From contig JASHPV010000121.1 in assembly GCA_030037875.1 (NCBI GenBank), positions 1 through 11,889 of the forward strand: 11,889 nucleotides of DNA. The letters are read 5' to 3'. Within the stretch, counting starts at the first letter, position 1. Each line of letters starts with the position of its first letter. Below, in pieces: positions 6,261 to 11,889 of this stretch. This DNA comes from Thermoplasmata archaeon. Its GTDB lineage: Archaea; Thermoplasmatota; Thermoplasmata; Lutacidiplasmatales; UBA184. Below the pieces are notes generated by a model. The model searched no databases. It was not told the origin of the DNA and was given only the letters and a program-made list of their open reading frames with translations. A program made the translations under genes and the position numbers.

Positions 6261-7754
6261 ATGTCGAAGGTCCAAGTCCGGGTCCCTACCCCCCTTCGTG
6301 CGTTCACCGGGGGCGCGCCGGTCACCGAGGCGGAGGGAGCGACAGTCGGGGAAGTGCTCCGCGGGCTCGTCCGGACCCACCGGACCCTCGAGAAGCACCT
6401 CTACGGGCCGGGCGGAGAGCTACGGAATTTCATCACGGTCTATCTGAACGACGAGGATGTCCGCCACCTCAGGCGGGAGGAAACGCCGGTCCGTCCGGGT
6501 GACGTACTGAGCATTGTACCGGCGATCGCGGGAGGCGCGCCGGCCGAAGCGGCTCGTACCGCAGGGCGGCCCGCACCGCTCGTCCGCGTGGCCGCCGGTG
6601 AGGAGGAGCTAGGTCCCCCGCTGACTCAGGACCAGCTGCGTCGGTACAGCCGGCACCTCCTTCTCCCGGAGGTGGGGGTGACGGGACAACGGCGATTACG
6701 AGGCTCCAAAGTCCTGCTCGTGGGGGCCGGAGGGCTTGGCTCTCCCGCCGCGCTCTATCTGGCGGCGGCGGGAGTGGGCGAGATCGGCCTCGTCGACTTC
6801 GACAAGGTCGAAGCGTCCAATCTCCAGCGTCAGGTCATGTACGGGACGAAGGACATCGGGCGGCCCAAACTCGAAGCGGCACGTGACCGGCTCACCGACC
6901 TGAATCCGGACGTCACTGTCCGGACGTACGACCACCATCTTTCGAGCGACAATGCGCTGGACATTCTGCGACCGTACGACGTCATCCTCGATGGCACCGA
7001 CAATTTCCCGACGCGATATCTGGTCAACGATGCGTCGGTGATCCTGGGGAAACCCAACGTGTACGGCTCGATCTACCGGTTCGAGGGGCAGGCCAGCGTC
7101 TTTGACGCGCGCCGCGGTCCGTGCTACCGTTGTTTGTACCCGGAGCCTCCTCCGCCCGGACTCGTTCCATCGTGTGCGGAGGGGGGAGTCCTCGGTGTGC
7201 TGCCGGGGCTCGTGGGAACCATCCAAGCCACCGAGGCGGTGAAACTCCTGCTGGGGATAGGCGAACCCCTGATCGGCCGGCTGCTTCTGTTCGATGCCCT
7301 CTCAATGCGATTCCGGGAACTCAAGCTGCGCAAGAATCCCGACTGCGTCGTCTGCGGGACCCATCCCACGCAGCATGGCCTCATCGACTATCCCGCGTTT
7401 TGTGGAATCGGTCCCGAGGTCGATAACGCCAACAGAGTCCCCGAAATCTCGCCCGAGGCGCTCGCCGCCCGTCTGGCGGCGGAGGATCCTCCCCTGCTCG
7501 TCGATGTCCGAAACCCATCGGAATGGGAGATCGTCCACATCCCGGGAGCGACGCTCATCCCGCTCGCCGACCTTCCCCAGCGGGTTACCGAACTCGCCCG
7601 CGCCCGAGAAGTGGTGCTCTATTGCCACCTGGGAGGGCGCTCCGCACAGGGCACCAAGCTGCTCCTCGAACTCGGTTTCACCCACGTGTCGAGCTTGACG
7701 GGAGGCATCGAGGCGTGGGCCCAGAAGGTGGACCCGTCGATGGCGCACTACTGA
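6261..7754 (+). CDS. moeZ: Fused CysO-like sulfur carrier, MoeB/ThiF-type E1 adenylyltransferase and rhodanese
   Basis: 497 residues in three domains. Residues 1-92 are a beta-grasp carrier very like mycobacterial CysO (VPTPLRAFTGG, VYLNDEDVR, VPAIAGG), ending in Gly91-Gly92. After a 30-residue Ala/Pro-rich linker comes an E1 domain (about 121-375): GAGGLGS nucleotide loop (155-161), Asp179 and Asp181, Arg190, Lys203, Asp247, zinc pairs Cys288/Cys291 and Cys362/Cys365, and conserved Cys305 in PSCAEGGVLG. Residues about 395-490 are a rhodanese with active Cys455 in YCHLGGRSA. E1-rhodanese proteins (MoeZ, Uba4) adenylate a carrier's C-terminal glycine and convert it to a thiocarboxylate. ATG 6261 is chosen because the family N-terminus begins there; ATG 6210, with GAGG six bases upstream, would add 17 residues with unusual codon use. 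The internal diglycine is the odd feature: the carrier must be cut free to be sulfurated, unless it acts only on other carriers. Confidence 0.93.
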   Translation: MSKVQVRVPTPLRAFTGGAPVTEAEGATVGEVLRGLVRTHRTLEKHLYGPGGELRNFITVYLNDEDVRHLRREETPVRPGDVLSIVPAIAGGAPAEAARTAGRPAPLVRVAAGEEELGPPLTQDQLRRYSRHLLLPEVGVTGQRRLRGSKVLLVGAGGLGSPAALYLAAAGVGEIGLVDFDKVEASNLQRQVMYGTKDIGRPKLEAARDRLTDLNPDVTVRTYDHHLSSDNALDILRPYDVILDGTDNFPTRYLVNDASVILGKPNVYGSIYRFEGQASVFDARRGPCYRCLYPEPPPPGLVPSCAEGGVLGVLPGLVGTIQATEAVKLLLGIGEPLIGRLLLFDALSMRFRELKLRKNPDCVVCGTHPTQHGLIDYPAFCGIGPEVDNANRVPEISPEALAARLAAEDPPLLVDVRNPSEWEIVHIPGATLIPLADLPQRVTELARAREVVLYCHLGGRSAQGTKLLLELGFTHVSSLTGGIEAWAQKVDPSMAHY

Positions 7755-7781
7755 GGCTTTCGCGTCCGCGGCAATCCGGAC

Positions 7782-7793
7782 CATAGATTCTTT
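7782..7793 (+). promoter_or_regulatory. TATA-like stretch before the membrane protein pair
   Basis: CATAGATTCTTT is the AT-richest part of the 63-base gap after the CysO-MoeZ gene and is centred about 30 bases before GTG 7818, again the spacing for a leaderless transcript. The match to a TATA consensus is only partial. Confidence 0.3.
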
Positions 7794-7817
7794 ACCTCGA
7801 GGGAACTGCAGGGCGCC

Positions 7818-8513
7818 GTGCGGCCGCTTCTGAGAGTCCCGGTTCGGAGGGGAGGACGACTTCTCGCGTTGTTTTCGGTTGCCCTGGTACTCGTCTTCCT
7901 GGCGCCTTACGGGATGAGCCTCATCTCGCAAGCCCGGGCCGCGAGCCCGGCCGTTTCGACGGACCAGGCCGGAGGTGTCACGGCCACCGTCGACTGGAAT
8001 GGCGTCAACATCGACACCTACCCTAGCGTTTCCTCAGCCGCGAGCTGGTCATTCGACAACATCGCGACGGTAACCTACTCGTGGTCCGGGGCCACCAGCG
8101 ACGGGGGAATTTCCCAGGCGTTCCTCGTGATCCTTTTCCTCGGCTTCCCGGCGTACACAAAACAGCAGGTCGAGACGCCCGCGACGGCTGCGGGAACGAT
8201 CAGCATGACCTACGACCTCACCCAGTTCAAGTGGTACCTTCAGGGGGTGTACGAGGTCCACGCCTATCTCGAGAACCCGGCGGGAAACAGTCTCTTCAGC
8301 GAGAACTTCTACGTGCGGGTGGCCCAGCCGTACGATATCGTGGTCTCGACGGTCGGGTTGCTCCTACTCACCATTGCAGAGCTGTACCTGATCGCAACCG
8401 TCGGTCCCCGGGCCCTTGACAAGACCCGGAAAACGCAAACGACGCCGCCAAAAACGGAGGAACCGGAGGACACTTCTGCTGACACCGGTACCACTCCTCC
8501 GGGGGAGAGCTAA
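7818..8513 (+). CDS. Membrane-anchored protein of unknown function with an extracytoplasmic domain
   Basis: 231 residues from GTG. An arginine-rich N-terminus (1-14) leads into a hydrophobic segment (about 15-37, LLALFSVALVLVFLAPYGM), a signal anchor or signal peptide with an AxA-like site near 40-42. Residues 43-172 look like a secreted beta-rich domain with many Thr, Ser, Val and aromatic residues (VTYSWSG, VYEVHAYLENPAG, ENFYVRV). A second membrane segment is at about 173-196 (DIVVSTVGLLLLTIAELYLIATVG), followed by a basic then Thr/Pro/Glu-rich tail. The likely topology is both ends in the cytoplasm with one external domain. There are no catalytic motifs and no cysteines, so disulfides are absent. 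The next gene starts one base after its stop, so the two are probably made together. I do not recognise the family; an Ig-like or other beta-sandwich fold is only a guess. Confidence 0.75.
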   Translation: MRPLLRVPVRRGGRLLALFSVALVLVFLAPYGMSLISQARAASPAVSTDQAGGVTATVDWNGVNIDTYPSVSSAASWSFDNIATVTYSWSGATSDGGISQAFLVILFLGFPAYTKQQVETPATAAGTISMTYDLTQFKWYLQGVYEVHAYLENPAGNSLFSENFYVRVAQPYDIVVSTVGLLLLTIAELYLIATVGPRALDKTRKTQTTPPKTEEPEDTSADTGTTPPGES

Positions 8514-8514
8514 G

Positions 8515-8802
8515 ATGAGCGCGGGGGGGAGCGCCGCCGGCAGCGGACTCGTAGTGGGTCTGTGTCTCGCCTTCCTGGGCCAGCAGTTCGGCTTCTTCGA
8601 TCTCAGCAGCCTGGTCACCGGACTGATCTATCTCATCGCTTTCGCCGTCGTGTTCGCGGTCGTGTTCGGACTGTTGGGTATGTGGATCGGGGCGCGCTAC
8701 TTGCGAAAGCACACGAGCCTCACCCCCTGGAAGGAGAAGGCCGCTGCCCCGGCCGAATCCTCCTCGACGAGCCCGCCCAGCACGGACACGGAAACGAAGT
8801 AA
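8515..8802 (+). CDS. Small two-TM membrane protein of unknown function
   Basis: 95 residues from ATG 8515, one base after the stop of the preceding gene, with GGGGGAG seven bases before the ATG (8501-8507). Membrane segments lie at about 10-28 (GLVVGLCLAFLGQQFGFF) and 33-59 (LVTGLIYLIAFAVVFAVVF onward), joined by a very short loop, so a helical hairpin. GxxxG-like spacing in the first helix suggests packing against a partner, most simply the upstream membrane protein. The last 30 residues are a basic stretch (RYLRKHT) followed by a Ser/Thr/Pro/Glu-rich tail resembling that of the upstream protein in composition. By positive charge the C-terminus should be cytoplasmic. No known family is recognised. 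The same frame is open upstream to 8416, but that part is very Arg/Lys-rich and lies inside the preceding gene, so it is not used. Confidence 0.75.
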   Translation: MSAGGSAAGSGLVVGLCLAFLGQQFGFFDLSSLVTGLIYLIAFAVVFAVVFGLLGMWIGARYLRKHTSLTPWKEKAAAPAESSSTSPPSTDTETK

Positions 8803-8820
8803 GCCCCGGACGACCGGGCT
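8802..8820. terminator. Hairpin between convergent genes, candidate bidirectional terminator
   Basis: AGCCCCGG-ACGA-CCGGGCT forms a 7-base stem with one bulged C. It starts at the last base of the TAA of the small membrane protein gene and ends four bases before the stop of the convergent PH-like gene. It has no long T tract, which archaeal termination usually uses, so the role is tentative. Confidence 0.3.
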
Positions 8821-8824
8821 CCCC

Positions 8825-9313
8825 TTATTCGGGCGGGCTCTCAATATCGACGTCGGGGTGGAACGAACGCACCCGGCGGGAGAGCTCCGCCACGAAAGCC
8901 TCCGGGTCCCGGGGCGATATGAAGACCGGCACGCCAGTGCCCCCGCGGACGAGCAGGCCCTCCGAGGAGGTATGGACGGTGTCGAACGGTCCGATCTGCG
9001 GGCTCCACATCCGGCCCCGCCAACCCCAGCTCCCGAAGAAGCTCGCGGGCGCCAAATCCCGCAGGTTGGCTGGCTCGACCTGCCGGATTTCTTCGATCGG
9101 GATCCGGCGGCTGCCGAACAAACGCGCGGCCGTGAAGTTTCGGGAATCCAGCCAGTAGCGGGTCGAGACGTAGCGTCCCAGGTAGACGATGAGGGCCGCC
9201 ACGAGCACCTCCGCCACGAGGGGGCTCGTGAAGCGGTACGTTCCCAGATAGGTGATCACGATGATGAGGAACAGGTAGAACACGATGATTCCGATCGAAA
9301 GACGCGCCGGCAT
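8825..9313 (-). CDS. Two-TM membrane protein with a bacterial-PH-like domain
   Basis: 162 residues from ATG 9311-9313. Two hydrophobic helices (about 6-26 and 31-50) are followed by a soluble domain of about 110 residues: YWLDSRNFTAARLFGSRRIPIEEI, an RxRMWSPQIGPFDTVHTSS segment, then LLVRGGTGVPVFISPRDPEAFVAELSRR. This order of strands ending in an ISPRDPEAF helix resembles bacterial PH-like domains (bPH_5 type). Such proteins are membrane-bound with mostly unknown roles; the fold suggests binding of a protein or headgroup rather than catalysis. The first helix is preceded by only a few residues including Arg4, and the linker after the second helix is basic, so the soluble domain is probably cytoplasmic. 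It lies 58 bases downstream of the ABCE1 gene on the same strand, separated by a strong hairpin, and converges with the small membrane protein genes. Family level is moderately sure; function is unknown. Confidence 0.75.
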   Translation of the reverse strand: MPARLSIGIIVFYLFLIIVITYLGTYRFTSPLVAEVLVAALIVYLGRYVSTRYWLDSRNFTAARLFGSRRIPIEEIRQVEPANLRDLAPASFFGSWGWRGRMWSPQIGPFDTVHTSSEGLLVRGGTGVPVFISPRDPEAFVAELSRRVRSFHPDVDIESPPE

Positions 9314-9328
9314 CCGATAGGGACGCGG

Positions 9329-9351
9329 CCGCCGGGGGCGCCCCCCGTCGG
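9329..9351. repeat. GC-rich hairpin between ABCE1 and the PH-like gene
   Basis: CCGCCGGGGG and CCCCCGTCGG flank a three-base spacer and pair over 10 positions with one mismatch. It fills most of the 58-base gap and begins 15 bases before the PH-like protein's ATG. It could stop or pause transcription after ABCE1, stabilise the end of that message, or be incidental in GC-rich DNA. There is no T tract. Confidence 0.4.
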
Positions 9352-9371
9352 TGCTTGTGTCGACGGCGAGC

Positions 9372-11150
9372 TCAGGCGACGGCTTCGTAGTAGTACTCCC
9401 CCTTCGCGCGCTGTTCCCGGTCGAGGACGGAATCCTCCTGGTTGATTCGCGGCCGCAGGGTCTCTGGGTCCCGGCGGAACGTGACCTCGACCTCCCGAAG
9501 CAGCCGGTTCATCCCCTCTCGCATCGCAAACGGACCGTCTCCTCGCCCGCCCGATCCTCCGGGGCCCTCGGGCACGAAGACCATGAGACCGTCGCAGGCG
9601 AGGTCGAGGAAGTACACGTCATGATCCACGACCAGGGCAGTGGCACTCTCATGTTCGACCCGACGTCGAATGAGCCGGGCCATGTTCATCCGCTCGTCCG
9701 CGTCGAGATAGGCCGACGGTTCGTCGAGCAGATAGAGCGTGGCTCGGCGCGCCAGCGAGAGAGCCACCGCGGCGCGCTGGAGTTCCCCGCCCGAGAGGTC
9801 GGGCAGCGCGACATCCAGGACCCCGTCCAATCGCAGGGCCGGAATCAGTTCCTTCTCCAGCGCCCCGACGTCGAACTGGGGGTCGCCCGCGAGCGCCACG
9901 AGCCGTTCCCGAAGGCTCGCCGACTGGGTCGCCTTCAGGTACTGGGGCTTGTAGCTCACCGTGACGCCCGAAGGCGGCGTCCCCGATGTCGGGGCCTCCA
10001 CCCCGGCGAGCATCTTCACGAACGTCGTCTTGCCGGTGGCGTTCGGGCCTACAATCCCAATGGTTTCCCCCTTGGGCAACATCCCGCCGCCGACCCGGAG
10101 GTGGAAAGAGGGGTACATTTTCTCCAGCGGACCAAACTCGACCTTGGCACTTCGCAGCGCGGCCGCCTTCGGGGGGTGGGCCGTGAACCGGATCCCTTCG
10201 GTCCGGAACCGGACGTTCTCGTCCCGCAGGTAGCCGGTGAGGTAGGTGTTGATGGCCGTTCGCATGGGGAGGGGATGGGAGATCACTCCGAACGCCGCCT
10301 CTTCTCCGTAAAGCAAATGCGACTTGTCAGCGAGATAGTCGAGCAAGGCCAGGTCGTGCTCGACGACGAGGACACTCTTCTGCTGGCCCAGGCGGCGGAG
10401 CACTCGGGCGATCTGGAGGCGATGAACGATGTCGAGGTAACTCGAGGGCTCGTCGAACAGATACAGGTCGGCCTCCGTGGCGAGCGTGCGAGCGATAGCG
10501 GCGAGCTGGAGCTCGCCACCCGACAGCTCGCCGATCGGCCGCGACGATTTTTCTGACAGGCCGACCGCTGCGAGCGCCCCAGGCCCGTCCCCTCCCGACT
10601 CGCCGACAAATTCGGACAGGCGCTGCGGCCGCTCGGCCAAGCCGTCCACGTACTGCGGCTTGATCGCCGCCCGCAACTCGCCCCGCGCGATTCGTTGGAA
10701 GTGGCTCTGGAGCGCGGTGCCCCGGAAATGTTCGACAACTTGGTCCCACGACCCGGTTTTCTCGTAGTCGCCCAGATTCGGGACTTCGACGCCGGCCAGG
10801 ATCCTCAGCGCCGTCGATTTTCCGGTGCCGTTGGGGCCAAGCAGACCCACAATCCCTTGAGGCGCGGGCAACGGGAGACGGTAGAGCCGGAATCCGTTGT
10901 ACCCGTAACGATGCACGATCTCGGATTCGTCCGTTTCGGGTGTGTTGAGGATCTTGATCGCGTCGAATGGGCATTTGTGGACGCAGATCCCGCACCCGAT
11001 GCACAAGGTCTCGGAGATGATCGGCTTGCCGGTCGGCCCTTCGATGATGCACTCCTGTCCCATCCGAACCGGCGGGCAGTACGACTGGCACTCCCACTGA
11101 CACTCCTTGGGGTGACAGCGGTCGGTGAGCAGGATCGCGATTCGGGCCAT
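9372..11150 (-). CDS. ABCE1/Rli1, ribosome-recycling Fe-S ATPase
   Basis: Complete at 592 residues. ABCE1 splits terminated ribosomes together with aRF1 or Pelota and contributes to initiation. The N-terminus has all eight cluster cysteines: 12, 17, 21 and 25 (DRCHPKECQWECQSYCP) and 50, 53, 56 and 60 (CIGCGICVHKCPFDAI), giving two [4Fe-4S] clusters. The Y-loop YGYNGFRLYRLP precedes NBD1: Walker A GPNGTGKST (105-113), signature LSGGELQ (209-215), Walker B Asp233-Glu234, His265. NBD2 has GPNATGKTT (368-376), LSGGELQR (452-459), Asp476-Glu477 and His510, then the family ending TFRRDPETLRPRIN and LDREQRAKGEYYY. Two glycine-rich stretches are unusual: one at about 183-191 and one at about 527-537. 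The ATG at 11148-11150 follows the stop of the upstream ABC ATPase by four bases, so the two are probably cotranscribed. As an essential Fe-S protein it is a downstream client of the suf genes in the same window. The archaeal/eukaryotic distribution makes the host an archaeon. Confidence 0.98.
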   Translation of the reverse strand: MARIAILLTDRCHPKECQWECQSYCPPVRMGQECIIEGPTGKPIISETLCIGCGICVHKCPFDAIKILNTPETDESEIVHRYGYNGFRLYRLPLPAPQGIVGLLGPNGTGKSTALRILAGVEVPNLGDYEKTGSWDQVVEHFRGTALQSHFQRIARGELRAAIKPQYVDGLAERPQRLSEFVGESGGDGPGALAAVGLSEKSSRPIGELSGGELQLAAIARTLATEADLYLFDEPSSYLDIVHRLQIARVLRRLGQQKSVLVVEHDLALLDYLADKSHLLYGEEAAFGVISHPLPMRTAINTYLTGYLRDENVRFRTEGIRFTAHPPKAAALRSAKVEFGPLEKMYPSFHLRVGGGMLPKGETIGIVGPNATGKTTFVKMLAGVEAPTSGTPPSGVTVSYKPQYLKATQSASLRERLVALAGDPQFDVGALEKELIPALRLDGVLDVALPDLSGGELQRAAVALSLARRATLYLLDEPSAYLDADERMNMARLIRRRVEHESATALVVDHDVYFLDLACDGLMVFVPEGPGGSGGRGDGPFAMREGMNRLLREVEVTFRRDPETLRPRINQEDSVLDREQRAKGEYYYEAVA

Positions 11151-11154
11151 CGCG

Positions 11155-11859
11155 CTACCGTCCGGCGGAGTCGGACACGATGCGGCCGTCCCGCATGGTG
11201 AGGTGTCGATTCGCGCGCGCCGCGACCACCGGATTGTGCGTCACGACCACGACCGCGGCCCCCGACGTTCGGTGCGCGTCCTCGAGCAGGTCCAGCACTT
11301 GCTGGGCCCGTACGGAGTCGAGCTCCCCGGTCGGTTCGTCGGCGAGGAGCAGCTGTGGGGAGTTCGCCAGGGCGCGCGCGATCGCCACTCGCTGCTCCTC
11401 CCCGCCGGACAACTGATGGGGAAAGGAACGGGCCCGATCGGAGAGTCCCACCTGGGCCAACAGAGCCTCCCCGCGGCGGCGCCGTTCGGCGCCGGAAACC
11501 CCCCGAGCCTGGAGCGGGAGCTCGACGTTTTCAAGTGCGGTCAACGTGGGCAGAAGGTAGAACCGTTGAAAGATGAAGCCGATGCCGGTGCGGCGGAGGC
11601 GCGTCCGTTCCCGTTCGGCCAGACCCTCGACGGGCGTTCCTTGCCACAGGACCCGACCTTCCGTGGGCACGTCGAGCAGGCCGAGGAGGTTGAGCAGCGT
11701 CGTTTTGCCCGAGCCGGACGGGCCCTCGATCGACAGGTACTCTCCGGGTGCGATCGTCAGATCCACCCCATCGAGGGCTCGAACCTCGTCGGGCTCGCCG
11801 GCGTGATACAGCCGCCGGGCCTGTTCCAGCCGGATCGTGGCCGTCGCGGGCCTGCTCAC
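11155..11859 (-). CDS. ABC transporter ATPase, MacB/LolD type
   Basis: 234 residues from GTG 11857-11859. Motifs: Walker A GPSGSGKTT (46-54), Q-loop Gln98 (FIFQRFYLLPTLTALENV, typical of the MacB/LolD group), signature LSGGEEQRVAIARAL (150-164), Walker B with DEPTGELD (Asp174-Glu175) and H-loop His208 (VVVTHNP). This subfamily works with FtsX/MacB-like permeases and usually moves lipoproteins, peptides or drugs, or transmits a mechanical signal, rather than importing nutrients. The start has GAGGTG about five bases upstream and overlaps a TGA in the frame of the preceding sequence (GTGA), the usual coupling between permease and ATPase genes. ABCE1 follows four bases after its stop, although no functional link is evident. 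The substrate cannot be told from the ATPase. Confidence 0.93.
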   Translation of the reverse strand: MSRPATATIRLEQARRLYHAGEPDEVRALDGVDLTIAPGEYLSIEGPSGSGKTTLLNLLGLLDVPTEGRVLWQGTPVEGLAERERTRLRRTGIGFIFQRFYLLPTLTALENVELPLQARGVSGAERRRRGEALLAQVGLSDRARSFPHQLSGGEEQRVAIARALANSPQLLLADEPTGELDSVRAQQVLDLLEDAHRTSGAAVVVVTHNPVVAARANRHLTMRDGRIVSDSAGR

Positions 11860-11889
11860 CGCAGCACCTCGGGTAACGACAGTCTCAGC
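11856..11889 (-). CDS. C-terminal end of a probable FtsX/MacB-like permease (partial, start outside window)
   Basis: On the - strand a frame enters from the window edge, encodes LRLSLPEVLR and ends in a TGA (11856-11858) that overlaps the GTG start of the MacB/LolD-type ATPase by four bases. MacB/FtsX permeases commonly end in a P-x-E-A/V-L-R motif, and their genes commonly overlap the ATPase gene. Only ten residues are visible, so this is a positional and motif-based suggestion. Confidence 0.4.
   Translation of the reverse strand, partial: LRLSLPEVLR

Noticed and set aside
9351..10556. Long + strand open frame (401 codons) opposite ABCE1
   Set aside because: It lies entirely antisense to conserved ABCE1 and starts in the adjoining gap; no domain or plausible start signal is seen.
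1..11889. tRNA, rRNA, CRISPR arrays, insertion sequences, attachment sites or defence genes
   Set aside because: No tRNA-like cloverleaf, spaced repeat array, transposase motif or terminal inverted repeat was noticed on reading both strands; nearly all sequence is explained by the listed genes.

Overview
The window is a GC-rich piece of an archaeal chromosome. The clearest marker is a complete ABCE1/Rli1 ribosome-recycling ATPase, a protein of archaea and eukaryotes. It is supported by AT-rich TATA-like boxes about 30-36 bases before several start codons, which suggests leaderless or short-leader transcripts. A Thermoplasmatota-like archaeon would fit the GC content, compact layout and SUF gene content, but the phylum is a guess from sequence alone.

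Bases 1-7754 look like one sulfur-metabolism island. The left half is iron-sulfur cluster assembly: the 3' end of sufD on the + strand, then sufB, sufS and sufC on the - strand. sufC and sufS are close enough to share a transcript, while sufB has its own TATA-like box. Divergent from sufC is a winged-helix regulator with three C-terminal cysteines spaced much as in SufR, so it is a candidate Fe-S sensor for both directions.

Downstream of the regulator, on the + strand, lie a CysM-type cysteine synthase, a JAMM metallopeptidase of the Mec type, and a three-domain protein in which a CysO-like sulfur carrier is fused to an E1 adenylyltransferase and a rhodanese (CysO-MoeZ). In Mycobacterium tuberculosis the corresponding separate proteins form a cysteine pathway that uses a protein thiocarboxylate as sulfur donor. 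Here the carrier's diglycine is internal, so the fusion should need proteolytic release, and the adjacent JAMM enzyme is the obvious candidate. The inferred logic is that the + strand genes make cysteine, SufS takes sulfur from cysteine, SufBCD builds clusters, and the regulator reads cluster status.

Bases 7818-8802 hold two small membrane proteins of unknown function in a tight pair (1-base gap). They converge with a two-TM protein carrying a bacterial-PH-like domain (8825-9313, - strand). The right end is a - strand run: a MacB/LolD-type ABC transporter ATPase followed 4 bases later by ABCE1. The last 34 bases probably hold the C-terminal end of the partner permease, overlapping the ATPase start by 4 bases. 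No tRNA, rRNA, CRISPR, insertion sequence or origin was recognised.
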